Shown: piece after piece, positions 24,071 to 32,680 of the stretch
Layout of the letters: each line of letters begins with the position of its first letter
How positions within the stretch are numbered: position 1 is the first letter of the stretch
NCBI RefSeq assembly: GCF_020320395.1
Contig: NZ_JAEDAH010000105.1
Span: 96,236-160,235 of the forward strand
Reading direction: 5' to 3'
Length of the DNA: 64,000 bases
Source of the DNA: Thalassolituus marinus
Lineage (GTDB): Bacteria > Pseudomonadota > Gammaproteobacteria > Pseudomonadales > Oceanobacteraceae
Program-made: the position numbers and the translations under genes
The notes under the pieces: model-generated
What the model saw: the letters and a program-made list of their open reading frames with translations, nothing else
What the model was told of the DNA's origin: nothing
The model's database searches: none

Positions 24071-27000
24071 ATGTTCGAGATGTGGACGCTGAACCCTTCT
24101 CTTGTAAGGGATAGCATCCTGGCTTTGGATGCCATAACCGAGTATCAGGCATTTAATACAATACTGTACGTGGGTGCCTTGCTTGGTTTTGTGGGCATCA
24201 TCGTCAGCAAAGCCACGACCATAGGGAAGCAAAACAGCCGGGGCATTCAGAGCTTGGCCGTGGCGCTCCTTATTTTCGTCGTAGGGGTTCGCAGTGAAGC
24301 CGATCTGGCTATCACAAATCCCGTAACTGCCGAAAGCTACGTCGTGACAGACGTCCCGGCAGGCCTGGCGATGCTGGCATGGGGAACGTCAGTCATTGGC
24401 GGGGTGTTCCAGGACATGTATCGAACGCAATTTAGCGTGGCTGGTGTCGGAGATGTTCTGGCGCGCGAAGGGGTGGGGCGCGGACTCTCCATCCTGACAG
24501 GCATGCAGGGAGTACCCTGGACAGACAGAACACGAACCGCAGGGAACACCGGCACCAATGTAACCAATCTCGAAGCCAGCATAGGGAATTATCTCAACGA
24601 CTGTTTTAACAAGATGATGACGAGAGATGGGGCATCCTATGATCGCTGGACCGCTTTTCACAAGAGGGGAGAAAGTGACACGCTGACCAGCCTATGGACC
24701 CGAGTCAGCGCTCCGATTGTGGCGACTACCGTAACATACATTAACGCCCCATCCACCGATGGCACATCGGAGCTGTGCTGGGACGCCTGGAGCTCGATTG
24801 ATACCGCAATCAACACCACGGAATTTAAGACCGCTCTGGCAGAAGAGCATATCGACCATTTGGCATCATATATCGCAGCAATGTCCTCACCTGGTGCATC
24901 TGCAACACTCGACCCTGGGGTGGCCAGCACACAAGTTCGAACAAAAATGCAGAATGACGCGAACCAGATCTTAACGGCGCTCTTTGGCGATACCGAGACC
25001 CGGCTCCGCATCATGATGCTGGATCGGCTTAATACCATGCTTCTTAACGCCTACAACAGCTCTCCAAGAGCGCAAGTTGCCCCGGCAGTAGGTAGGCTCG
25101 CATCAGCTTGGGATGACGCTAAGCGACAGGCCGACTTATCTATGGCCGCGCAGGGGGACTGGTGGGTTAGAAACGCCAAGCCTATGACTCAATTTTTGGA
25201 GCTCATAGCGCTGGGCATGCTCCCAATCCTCATGTTCATGGCATTTGTTTCACCGCAAGGAGGCAAGGCTTTAATCTCGCTGGTGGGTGTTTATTTTTGG
25301 CTGCAAACATGGCCGATCGCTTACATCATTATCAACCATGCCGCGCTCGGCTCAATGACGAATACCTTCTCTATGTATCTCGCGTCTACGGACAGCATGG
25401 GCATGGAAGGGCTGTATCAAATGTGGGATCAGGCCCGTCACTCATTCGCGGTCAGTCAATCCCTGCTTGGGATGACTCCCATTATCACTGGGGCCATGCT
25501 CAGTGGGTCTATGATGATGCTTACTAAACTGGCATCCAACGTGTCGGCAAATGAGAACCTCGACGAAAACCGCGTTTACAGCGACACCGAGTCCAGTGCA
25601 CCGCTCTATCAAAGACAATCTCAGACTGGTTTCCAAACTGATTCAGCTGGAAACCTTCAGCGAAACCGAGATCTGACCGGAACCGGGACTGATATTCGGG
25701 TAAGTAAGGAGGCAAGCGCTCAAGTAGCAAGCGCAGAAGCTCAAAGGGAAATTGCAGCCCAAAACTATACGCGGTCATTTAATAATATCATTGGGCGCGT
25801 CGTACAAACTGCAAACACAGAATCGCTGAATCAAGTGGTTTCACAAGCGAAGGGCTATGAAGAAGGCTTTGATTCTCAGGCAATTGCGACTGACGCAAAC
25901 ATTCAATCTAGCACCCAATCCTATGCTTCGAAAAATGCGGCCAACTTAGCCGCAAAACTGCAGGCCAACGCCAAAGGCGGCTCTGATGAAAAATTTCTTA
26001 GAGAATTAAAGACCAATGATCCAGAAACACAAAGAAAACTTGGCAGAGTTCTCTCGGGAGGCGTTGGGTTTGCTGGGGAGGCAGGGATTTCGACAGAGCT
26101 TGCTCAAGCATTCGTCAGTGAATACCGCGAATCCGAGGAATTTAAGCAAGCCTTGTCACAACACCTTCGAGGGAGTGAGTCGTTCAATGATCAGGATACC
26201 TTTCAGAAAATTGCACAAAACACTGACGTTCTTAGCGAGCAGGATGCAAAACAGCTTTCACAATCATTGAGCCTGCAAGAGTCCAGTGAACGGTCGTACC
26301 AGCAGGTTAAGAATGTTGCCCAAAGCATATCGGAGGATCGGACTATCGACGAGGGCCGTCAATGGGAGATCATGGATGAAATGGCTGACGAGATCTCAAA
26401 GGCGGGAACCGGATTGGCAGGCGATGAGCGAAAATCTGAAATGATCAGGAAAGCGCAAGAGCTCGGATTTTCAGATGCTGGCGCGGCGCTTATGGTTTCT
26501 GGAATAGAGCAGCAACTTTGGGAGGATCGAGCCCCATCGAATGCAGGCAGCTATGCAGAGGGCGCTGGGCTTCTGTCGTTGTTGCGTGATGCCAATGTAG
26601 ATACAGGTTTAGAGAAGGCTGTTATTAAAAACGATGATCGACAGGGTGACAAGGTCCGTCAGCTGTTTCTCAATATCGCCAATCCGGAAAATGAAGTTAA
26701 CAATGACAATCTCGCTAAAGAAGCAGACAAGGTTAAACAGGTTGTCAATCAAGCTACAAAAGATGCTGAGGCGCTGCCAGACGATGTCCTGAAAGAGTTC
26801 ACGCCGGAACAGCAGGCCATGATTAACAATCTGAAAGGCAACGTTGAAGACAAAGTTAAATTCGTGAAGCTGATGACACAGATTCAGGAAGCTATCGCTG
26901 AGCAGCAAGACAAGAATGCCGCAAAAGCTGATGGGGATCTCGGGCTTATCGATATGATCAGTGGAGGCGAGAGCGTAGTATCCCTGCCGACAGTATTCTT

Positions 27001-28240
27001 AAAAGATGATGAGGCAAGCAATCAAACACGCCGTGAATTTGCTGAATCAAATGCCAAAAGCAGGTATTTGGAAATTGTTTTTGCCGCGTCAGTTGCGGCG
27101 GAAATGGCAGAAAATAGCGGTCAAAACCAAGAGGTTCAGCAATGGCAGTCGGATATAGCTATGTCCAACCTACTGCGAGGAAATGACAAAGATGTCTTTG
27201 ACGAGCTGAAAGAAAAAGGGGATATAGAAAGTGCCAGTGCATTCCTGCGCAATAAAATGGATGAAGCTGGTATTAAATCGGATGTTGCATCAATAAAAGA
27301 GTTCGGAAAACGAATCGACTACACTGATTATTTATTTGGTGACGACAACCGTGATGCAAACGGTCTTAGCTACGGGGAAGAAGATGCGCAGGCCTCAAGC
27401 GGTTATTATGACATCGATAAATTAGGTATTTTCGAAGCCATCGGCAATAAGTTGAAAGACATTGATAATAATGAAATCGAGGCAATGATTAATGATCTTG
27501 ACAACCAGACAGGCACGTTTGCAGAAAAAGAGTACACCCTCAAGGCGTATGCAGATTCAAGGGCTGAAAATAACTACGGAGATACCAAAAGGAAACTGAC
27601 CGAAAATCGAGAAGGCGACAAAGAGTACTTGACAGATGTGATCCTTGCTGAGCTCATGGCGCTTGTTCCATACGTTGCACTTGAAGGACAATCTACAGAG
27701 TTTGGTGTGGCGCTGGAAAATATCCGCCTTGAAGCCAGCGGTCTTGAGAGTGGCTTGTTGAGCGGTATTATGGGAGTCGCCAGCGGGGCCTTCGGCAATA
27801 AAATGGCCGAAGGAATGTCCATCGACCGCAGTGAAATCGAAGCTCTGGTGGACATCCAGCTTGGCGAAGGCAGTTATCAGCGCCTGCGCGACGAGTTGCC
27901 TAACGATCTGAAAGATAAAATAAATACCGATTTCGCCAACATCATTAAAGAAAGAATGCAGGATATTAGCGAAAAGATGCGCCCTGAATCCCAGCTGCTT
28001 GCCTTGGAAGACCAAGCCAGAGAAGCAATCAACGGAATGGGCGTGGATGCGGAGATGAAGGCAATCCTTGAGAGGGCGGTGAAGTCGGGGCAAGGGGCCG
28101 AGATTGTCGCAATGGCTACCCAAGCGAAAGTGGCAGAAGGCGAGATTGACTGGCAGGCAACAGCAACTGAGGCTCTTGGGACTGCTGAGTTTGAGCGATA
28201 CAAGCAGGAGACGATGGAGGCGTTTAAGGCAAAGCCTTGA
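24071..28240 (+). CDS. traG: TraG-type conjugative mating-pair stabilisation protein
   Basis: 1389 residues. The N-terminal 500 residues carry about five transmembrane helices (near 29-48, 60-75, 98-115, 376-425 and 465-490) in the arrangement of the TraG N-terminal domain; a long soluble, helical, Gln/Asp-rich C-terminal part follows. F-plasmid TraG is 938 residues and the SXT form about 1190, so this one is long. In F, TraG stabilises mating pairs and prevents redundant entry. No other type IV secretion genes lie beside it, so the rest of the transfer region must be outside the window. Confidence 0.8.
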   Translation: MFEMWTLNPSLVRDSILALDAITEYQAFNTILYVGALLGFVGIIVSKATTIGKQNSRGIQSLAVALLIFVVGVRSEADLAITNPVTAESYVVTDVPAGLAMLAWGTSVIGGVFQDMYRTQFSVAGVGDVLAREGVGRGLSILTGMQGVPWTDRTRTAGNTGTNVTNLEASIGNYLNDCFNKMMTRDGASYDRWTAFHKRGESDTLTSLWTRVSAPIVATTVTYINAPSTDGTSELCWDAWSSIDTAINTTEFKTALAEEHIDHLASYIAAMSSPGASATLDPGVASTQVRTKMQNDANQILTALFGDTETRLRIMMLDRLNTMLLNAYNSSPRAQVAPAVGRLASAWDDAKRQADLSMAAQGDWWVRNAKPMTQFLELIALGMLPILMFMAFVSPQGGKALISLVGVYFWLQTWPIAYIIINHAALGSMTNTFSMYLASTDSMGMEGLYQMWDQARHSFAVSQSLLGMTPIITGAMLSGSMMMLTKLASNVSANENLDENRVYSDTESSAPLYQRQSQTGFQTDSAGNLQRNRDLTGTGTDIRVSKEASAQVASAEAQREIAAQNYTRSFNNIIGRVVQTANTESLNQVVSQAKGYEEGFDSQAIATDANIQSSTQSYASKNAANLAAKLQANAKGGSDEKFLRELKTNDPETQRKLGRVLSGGVGFAGEAGISTELAQAFVSEYRESEEFKQALSQHLRGSESFNDQDTFQKIAQNTDVLSEQDAKQLSQSLSLQESSERSYQQVKNVAQSISEDRTIDEGRQWEIMDEMADEISKAGTGLAGDERKSEMIRKAQELGFSDAGAALMVSGIEQQLWEDRAPSNAGSYAEGAGLLSLLRDANVDTGLEKAVIKNDDRQGDKVRQLFLNIANPENEVNNDNLAKEADKVKQVVNQATKDAEALPDDVLKEFTPEQQAMINNLKGNVEDKVKFVKLMTQIQEAIAEQQDKNAAKADGDLGLIDMISGGESVVSLPTVFLKDDEASNQTRREFAESNAKSRYLEIVFAASVAAEMAENSGQNQEVQQWQSDIAMSNLLRGNDKDVFDELKEKGDIESASAFLRNKMDEAGIKSDVASIKEFGKRIDYTDYLFGDDNRDANGLSYGEEDAQASSGYYDIDKLGIFEAIGNKLKDIDNNEIEAMINDLDNQTGTFAEKEYTLKAYADSRAENNYGDTKRKLTENREGDKEYLTDVILAELMALVPYVALEGQSTEFGVALENIRLEASGLESGLLSGIMGVASGAFGNKMAEGMSIDRSEIEALVDIQLGEGSYQRLRDELPNDLKDKINTDFANIIKERMQDISEKMRPESQLLALEDQAREAINGMGVDAEMKAILERAVKSGQGAEIVAMATQAKVAEGEIDWQATATEALGTAEFERYKQETMEAFKAKP

Positions 28241-28293
28241 CGGAAATAATTACCATGAGACCATAATCAAGTCTGATAGGGCGAGGTTAAATC

Positions 28294-28542
28294 ATGGAAA
28301 AAGAAGTGAAGTGCCCGTGGTGCATATTTAAAATAAAGGTCGGCAATCACGCCGCTGGTGATCGGGTCTGCTGCACTCTGTGCGACAACTTCTTCACCTT
28401 GCGGATGATTGAATGCCCTGCCTGTGGCGATTCAAACTGGGTGGCTGCAGAGCACGAGCATGTCGATGCCGGAAAACGCTGTCAGTGCGGATGCCGCCTC
28501 ATCGACAGCAAGGGTCACGTATTGGTTCTGGATCATGTCTGA
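28294..28542 (+). CDS. Small zinc-ribbon protein
   Basis: 82 residues with four Cys-rich knuckles: CPWC, CTLC, CPAC and CQCGC. Two zinc ribbons are likely. GCGAGG precedes the ATG. It overlaps the next gene by eight bases. Possible nucleic-acid binding; function unknown. Confidence 0.6.
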   Translation: MEKEVKCPWCIFKIKVGNHAAGDRVCCTLCDNFFTLRMIECPACGDSNWVAAEHEHVDAGKRCQCGCRLIDSKGHVLVLDHV

Positions 28543-28852
28543 GTGCGGCATAGGCATTCGCACAAGGCTGGCTTTGGCGCTGATGCTGTTTCTTCCATTG
28601 GGGGTCGCAGAGGACCCTGCGTTAGAAGATTGTAATTTCGGCCTTACACCAGAGGAGCTGCTCATTGACAAGGCGGTTCTGGACGCAGAGTTGGCGCTAG
28701 AGGCACGTGTGTTTGTCGGATCAAATTGGCAGGTAACCGAAGATGATGAGGGTATCCAGCAGCTGATAGCGGTCCAGGAAATAAGAACTAACCTATTCAC
28801 TGTACGGGCGGACATTACAACCAGCACCGTGCCATGCATCAGGGAAGAGTAG
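28535..28852 (+). CDS. Small secreted protein
   Basis: 105 residues from ATG 28535, overlapping the zinc-ribbon stop. N-terminal signal (RTRLALALMLFLPLGVA) and two Cys (LEDCNFG, VPCIREE) at both ends of the mature part, suitable for a disulfide. Function unknown. Confidence 0.5.
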   Translation: MSECGIGIRTRLALALMLFLPLGVAEDPALEDCNFGLTPEELLIDKAVLDAELALEARVFVGSNWQVTEDDEGIQQLIAVQEIRTNLFTVRADITTSTVPCIREE

Positions 28853-28859
28853 AACGCCC

Positions 28860-29663
28860 TTACTTGGCCTTTCTTTTCTTCACCGCACCGCCTAAAAATG
28901 CCGACCATCCCTCCCATTCGCCCGCATAAAATGTGGCCGGGTGGCTAGGTATGCCCTCGGGTCTTTCCCCTTTCGTACCAAGCAGCCTGTACTGCTGCTC
29001 TCCCTTAAGTGCAAATGGAGCGATCAGTTCTTTAGCTTCGGTATAAGTCACAAATCGACTGGTGAGGAATGCTGGCCAACCAGCCCAGACGTCAGAGTAG
29101 ACGCTATCTGGCCGAGATGGCATTCGAGAATCCGCTAGGCCTGATGCAATGTAGTCCCGGTATTCCTGCACAGTTTTGATCTGTAGCTTGGCAACCAGTG
29201 ATCTAGCCTGGTCATATGAAAAGAACTGCACCACACCCATTCCAAGAAATGCAGGCCAACCCGACCACTCATCCACATAGCGTTTATTTGGAGACACCGG
29301 AAAGGGGAGGTCATTGAGAGACAAGCTTTCCTGAACCAGGGTATTCCAAGCGCGCATCGTTGGTATTTGCAAAGCCTTTGCCACAAGGCTGCATGTACGA
29401 TACTTAACCATCACCGATCGCTTAGCGGTCTGGTCTTTCCATACTTGTTTTGTGGCTTTCAGAACGACGGAAAAAACATCAGCCCCATACTGAGACTCTG
29501 GACGCTTTGGTAGAATTTGCCTGAGCAGGCCCAGATCCGCAGCTCTGTAATCAGCAGAGGAAAAGGAGTTAATTTCGTCCTGCTCGTCCCAGTACCAGCG
29601 AGCGAGCGTACACCCGAGGATATCGACGAAAGCACTCCTACTGAGGCTTGTGGGGGTTGTCAT
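28860..29663 (-). CDS. Protein with phage-integrase repeat units (INT_rpt-like)
   Basis: 267 residues. The C-terminal half contains three repeats with the signature Y-x-x-x-W-x-G-W-x-A-F-L (YVDEWSGWPAFLG, YSDVWAGWPAFL, YAGEWEGWSAFLG), separated by segments such as TYTEAKELI and KGERPEGIPSHP. These match the integrase repeat unit found in some phage integrases and in plant-pathogen DNA-binding proteins. No recombinase catalytic residues are present, so it is a repeat-only protein, perhaps DNA binding. Confidence 0.55.
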   Translation of the reverse strand: MTTPTSLSRSAFVDILGCTLARWYWDEQDEINSFSSADYRAADLGLLRQILPKRPESQYGADVFSVVLKATKQVWKDQTAKRSVMVKYRTCSLVAKALQIPTMRAWNTLVQESLSLNDLPFPVSPNKRYVDEWSGWPAFLGMGVVQFFSYDQARSLVAKLQIKTVQEYRDYIASGLADSRMPSRPDSVYSDVWAGWPAFLTSRFVTYTEAKELIAPFALKGEQQYRLLGTKGERPEGIPSHPATFYAGEWEGWSAFLGGAVKKRKAK

Positions 29664-29743
29664 GAGTATTACATTTTTTTGTTGAAGTGCTTACCGCGCG
29701 CGTGGCGTGCGGTAACTCGGTTGTAGAATGAATACTGCATCAC

Positions 29744-30073
29744 TCACGCCATTTTCACAACTGTAAAATGGGGATTGGCCTCATTCTCGACATTGTCTTG
29801 CTGAGAGTATAGGTCCAGATTGGTTGCAAAACGCTCAAGCCAAGCCCTGTCCAGCATATATTCCAAACCTACATCGCCCTTGCGTGTAAGTAAAACCCCT
29901 TTGCGCTCAAGAGAGGTTAGGCAGGATCTCTGCTCTGCAAACGACATTGGGAGATACGCCTGGGCCTCCGGGCTGGCAGGGTAAGCCTGATAGTCGCATA
30001 TGTCGGTGGACTCCTCACGAAGCCAGGCGAATAGCGTGACTTCTTGGTAGCTCAACTCAACAATGATGTTCAT
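29744..30073 (-). CDS. Hypothetical protein, possible transcription regulator
   Basis: 109 residues from ATG 30073 (MNIIVELSYQEVTLFAWLREE), with GGACGA upstream; an ATG nine codons earlier is also in frame. The order of helices with SFAEQRSCLTSLERKGVLLTRKGDVGLEYMLD near the middle looks like a winged helix (MarR-like or replication-protein-like), but this is only an impression. Confidence 0.4.
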   Translation of the reverse strand: MNIIVELSYQEVTLFAWLREESTDICDYQAYPASPEAQAYLPMSFAEQRSCLTSLERKGVLLTRKGDVGLEYMLDRAWLERFATNLDLYSQQDNVENEANPHFTVVKMA

Positions 30074-30106
30074 CTGTGTGATCGTCCGTGCTCTAAACAT
30101 GTTGCA

Positions 30107-30478
30107 TTACTGACAGCTCGCATCCAGCACTGGCGCGAGATTGTGACAGGTAGATGGGTCTTCGGCGACTGTGATTGGTCGATATGATCCCGCATCTCTG
30201 AGTGGTGCGACCAGAGGATAATTGCCAGTGGTCTTACACCCGTACAATCTGGCAACAGTGAAATCGCCAGTAGATTTAGGCATCAGCGTAGATGGAGCGA
30301 TGGAGCTGAATAAGAGTTTGCCGAGCAGCGAGGAAAACCCTGCTCGTACTTCAGAGGATAAAACGTGTGGAACTTTTCGTCGGGCAGCGCAGACTAAACT
30401 ATACTCGAAACGATGGAGCCTTATGGCGCTCAAATTAAGGAGCGGCATCATGCCTTTGGGTATTTTCACTACTTCCAT
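30107..30478 (-). CDS. Hypothetical small protein
   Basis: Up to 123 residues (MEVVKIPKGMMPLLNLSAIR...). Four Cys and a Pro/Ala-rich C-terminus (CKTTGNYPLVAPLRDAGSYR ... VLDASCQ). The start is unclear; MMPLL, nine codons later, has AAAGG directly before it. It lies 33 bases upstream of the 30073 gene and in the same direction. Confidence 0.35.
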   Translation of the reverse strand: MEVVKIPKGMMPLLNLSAIRLHRFEYSLVCAARRKVPHVLSSEVRAGFSSLLGKLLFSSIAPSTLMPKSTGDFTVARLYGCKTTGNYPLVAPLRDAGSYRPITVAEDPSTCHNLAPVLDASCQ

Positions 30479-30555
30479 TTCGCGTCTGCACTCATCACCC
30501 GCGTGTAAAAAGATGCGCGATAATACTACAAAAGTCCGAAAGTTAACCGTGCCCA

Positions 30556-30750
30556 AGTCAATTTTACATATGTAGTTACAAAATCGTTATTGTCGCAATT
30601 TGTCGTGGGATATATCTCACAAGCGCTATGATTTGGCTTGTTGACAGTTGCCTTGGCAGTGAGATAGGTTAATGCATAACGAACTCCATTCTGCGCAGAT
30701 CACACTGCGGTAGGTTAATGCTGATCGAGTCTGTTCTTGATCATGAATCT
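30556..30750. other. Intergenic region with direct repeats
   Basis: No gene. TAGGTTAATGC occurs at about 30665 and again at about 30712. TTGACA at 30641-30646 could be a -35 box with a weak -10 (TAGGTT) 18 bases later, firing toward the leader at 30751. Confidence 0.35.
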
Positions 30751-30812
30751 TAACCAACCCTATGAGGGCATCTTCCCTCACAGGGCAGGTGCCCCCGAAT
30801 GGAGGCACCATG
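30751..30812 (+). promoter_or_regulatory. Structured 5' leader of the 30810 gene and primase
   Basis: TAACCAACCC, hairpin GAGGG (30764-30768) / CCCTC (30775-30779) then GGG. Second hairpin GGTGCC (30788-30793) / GGCACC (30804-30809) with CC facing GG inside, so GGAGG is buried and the stem ends at ATG 30810. Confidence 0.72.
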
Positions 30813-31019
30813 AAACTCACAACCCCTCAACTACGCGACATTGAGCGCATCTCTGAGATTGCACCAGCACTCTTAAGATCGGTTTCTCTTCGCGTTCTCG
30901 ATGGCATCCCGCAGTCAGCCAGCATCACTCTTGATGATGATCATATCGTTATCAAGGATGGTGAGCGGGTTATTCGTCGCATTCATCACGCCCCCCATCA
31001 AAAGGAGGGTGCTGCATGA
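30810..31019 (+). CDS. Small protein preceding the primase
   Basis: 69 residues (MKLTTPQLRDIERISEIAPALLRSV), helical N-terminus and a short beta C-terminus (ITLDDDHIVIKDGERVIRR). It overlaps the primase start (ATGA), so it is coupled to it. Function unknown. Confidence 0.5.
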   Translation: MKLTTPQLRDIERISEIAPALLRSVSLRVLDGIPQSASITLDDDHIVIKDGERVIRRIHHAPHQKEGAA

Positions 31020-32110
31020 CATTTCCAACAACAGAGCAGATCAGTGATGTGGCTTCTGGTCGCTGGATTGAGATCCTTAGAGCCTTGGCTCCCGGCGTCT
31101 CTGATGCGGCAGATAACCTCGGTAAGCATGTTACATGCCCCTTGCATGGCGGAGAGCGAGACTTTCGTTTTCACAAGGACAAAGGGCCTGAAACTGGCTT
31201 ATCGCATTGCACCTGTGGCACACGCGACGGCTATCAACTGCTGCGCGATCTGAACAACTGGAGCTTTATCGAAGCCAAGGAGGCTGTTGCTGATTATTTG
31301 GGTATCGCCCAGGATGATCCGAAGCACCGCGCCGAGTTGGCAAGGAAAGCAAAAGAAGAAAGATTGCAAAGAGAATCTATCCGGAGGGCGAAAGCCGAAC
31401 GGGAGGCTGAAGAGGTTGCTCGCTGTCGTAATGGGCTGTGGGAAAGGTCCTACTCAATCCAATCAAAGAAAGCCGCTCTCGCACGGCGCTACTTGATGGG
31501 AAGAGGGCTGACCCCGGATGTTGTAACCAATCACGTCAGGTTTCATCCCGGCGTACCGGTTCGCGATGAGGATGGAGCCATCGTTGCTTTTGCACCGGCA
31601 ATTATTGCACGGGTTTATAGCAACAACGGACGTCCCCTGACGCTTCATCGGACATACCTTGATCACAATACCGGGAAAAAGCTGGATTGTGATGAGCCAA
31701 AGAAACTGATGCCCGTTCCAGATCTCTGGGCAGCAGAAAAAGGGCGAGTAATACCCGTTACCGCTGGCGGTGACGGGAGCGTTCTTGGTGTGGCCGAAGG
31801 TATTGAGACAGCTATCGCAGCTCACATGGGTACACAAATACCGGTGTGGGCGACAGTGTCTGCTGGCCCGATGCGTCATTTCGAACCTCCAGCATCAGTA
31901 AAGACCCTTGTGATCTTTGCTGATCTGGATGCCTCAGGTACAGGGCTTGATGCCGCAAAGGCACTGTCGGAAAACCTGAGCGCCTCAGGATGGCCTGGGC
32001 GGGTAATCATTAGACTCCCTCCTGAGCACCTGCTGAAAGGCAGAAGCTCCATTGACTGGGCAGATGTGTTCTATGAGCACGGAGCCATGGGCTTTGGCGT
32101 TGCTGCATAA
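31016..32110 (+). CDS. TraC/P4-type plasmid primase with TOPRIM domain
   Basis: 364 residues. An N-terminal zinc-binding region (TCPLHGGERDFRFH ... SHCTCGTRDGYQLL; Cys/His at about 42, 45, 65 and 67) is followed by a charged linker and a C-terminal TOPRIM-like domain (VLGVAEGIETAIAAH; VIFADLDASGTGLDAA). This is the arrangement of conjugative-plasmid primases that prime the transferred strand in the recipient. It is the second primase in the window besides the DnaG-type one. Confidence 0.75.
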   Translation: MTFPTTEQISDVASGRWIEILRALAPGVSDAADNLGKHVTCPLHGGERDFRFHKDKGPETGLSHCTCGTRDGYQLLRDLNNWSFIEAKEAVADYLGIAQDDPKHRAELARKAKEERLQRESIRRAKAEREAEEVARCRNGLWERSYSIQSKKAALARRYLMGRGLTPDVVTNHVRFHPGVPVRDEDGAIVAFAPAIIARVYSNNGRPLTLHRTYLDHNTGKKLDCDEPKKLMPVPDLWAAEKGRVIPVTAGGDGSVLGVAEGIETAIAAHMGTQIPVWATVSAGPMRHFEPPASVKTLVIFADLDASGTGLDAAKALSENLSASGWPGRVIIRLPPEHLLKGRSSIDWADVFYEHGAMGFGVAA

Positions 32111-32115
32111 CCACC

Positions 32116-32140
32116 AGGGGTCATTTTTGACCCCTTTCAT
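32116..32140 (+). terminator. Intrinsic terminator after the primase
   Basis: AGGGGTCA (32116-32123) pairs with TGACCCCT (32128-32135), followed by TTCATTT. Confidence 0.75.
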
Positions 32141-32186
32141 TTACTTGTTTCGCCGGGCCTGCCCGACCAACAAATAAGGAAACCCC

Positions 32187-32507
32187 ATGAAACACATACC
32201 GCTTTTAATCCTCCTGATCGCAGGCGGCGCTGAAGCCAGCACGTGCGACATCATTCGTAAATACGTTGATGTTAGCCAGGCCGCTTATGGCGAGCCTGGA
32301 TTCAAAACCAGAGCGTTCTGCAGTTACGCAGAGCTTAATGGCGAAAATCCAGATTCAGCAGAGCTTGAGAAGTTCCAAGTTATTTTGCACTTCAACGATG
32401 CGCTGACCAAGGCGCGAAGTCGCACCCGTTTGAATAATGACGATTGCGATGTTTTGAATCAGTTCGGAGTCGAGGTGCTTGGCTGCGGGACGGTTTTTAG
32501 CATGTAA
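32187..32507 (+). CDS. Small secreted protein
   Basis: 106 residues with a signal peptide (MKHIPLLILLIAGGAEA). The mature part has four Cys (TCDII, FCSY, DDCDV, LGCGT), enough for two disulfides. AAGGAAA precedes the ATG. Function unknown. Confidence 0.55.
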   Translation: MKHIPLLILLIAGGAEASTCDIIRKYVDVSQAAYGEPGFKTRAFCSYAELNGENPDSAELEKFQVILHFNDALTKARSRTRLNNDDCDVLNQFGVEVLGCGTVFSM

Positions 32508-32510
32508 GAC

Positions 32511-32531
32511 AGGCCGGGTAACCGGCCTTTT
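32511..32531 (+). terminator. Intrinsic terminator
   Basis: AGGCCGG (32511-32517), loop GTAA, CCGGCCT (32522-32528), then TTT. Confidence 0.85.
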
Positions 32532-32617
32532 AATAAAACCCCATTTCACGACGCTTTCAAAGAGAGCGTCGCGAAATAAGGTTTTCACTTGCTGTTCACA
32601 TTGCGCAGCACTCATTA

Positions 32618-32680
32618 AACCCCAACAGAGGGAGCCACCCTCTGAGGGTGGCCCTCTATCCAGGAGAGCACTATGGCCAC
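32618..32680 (+). promoter_or_regulatory. Structured 5' leader of the C5 methyltransferase gene
   Basis: AACCCCAA, hairpin CAGAGGG (32626-32632) / CCCTCTG (32638-32644), then GGG. Second hairpin GTGGCC (32648-32653) / GGCCAC (32675-32680), with CTCT facing AGAG, so that ribosome site and ATG 32673 are enclosed. Confidence 0.7.

Noticed and set aside
29691..29715. TTACCGC/GCGGTAA hairpin as terminator
   Set aside because: No T-run follows on either strand; left unassigned.
30222..30575. Plus-strand gene of 117 residues
   Set aside because: It is antisense to a minus-strand frame with better composition, and it has no ribosome site. Treated as a shadow.
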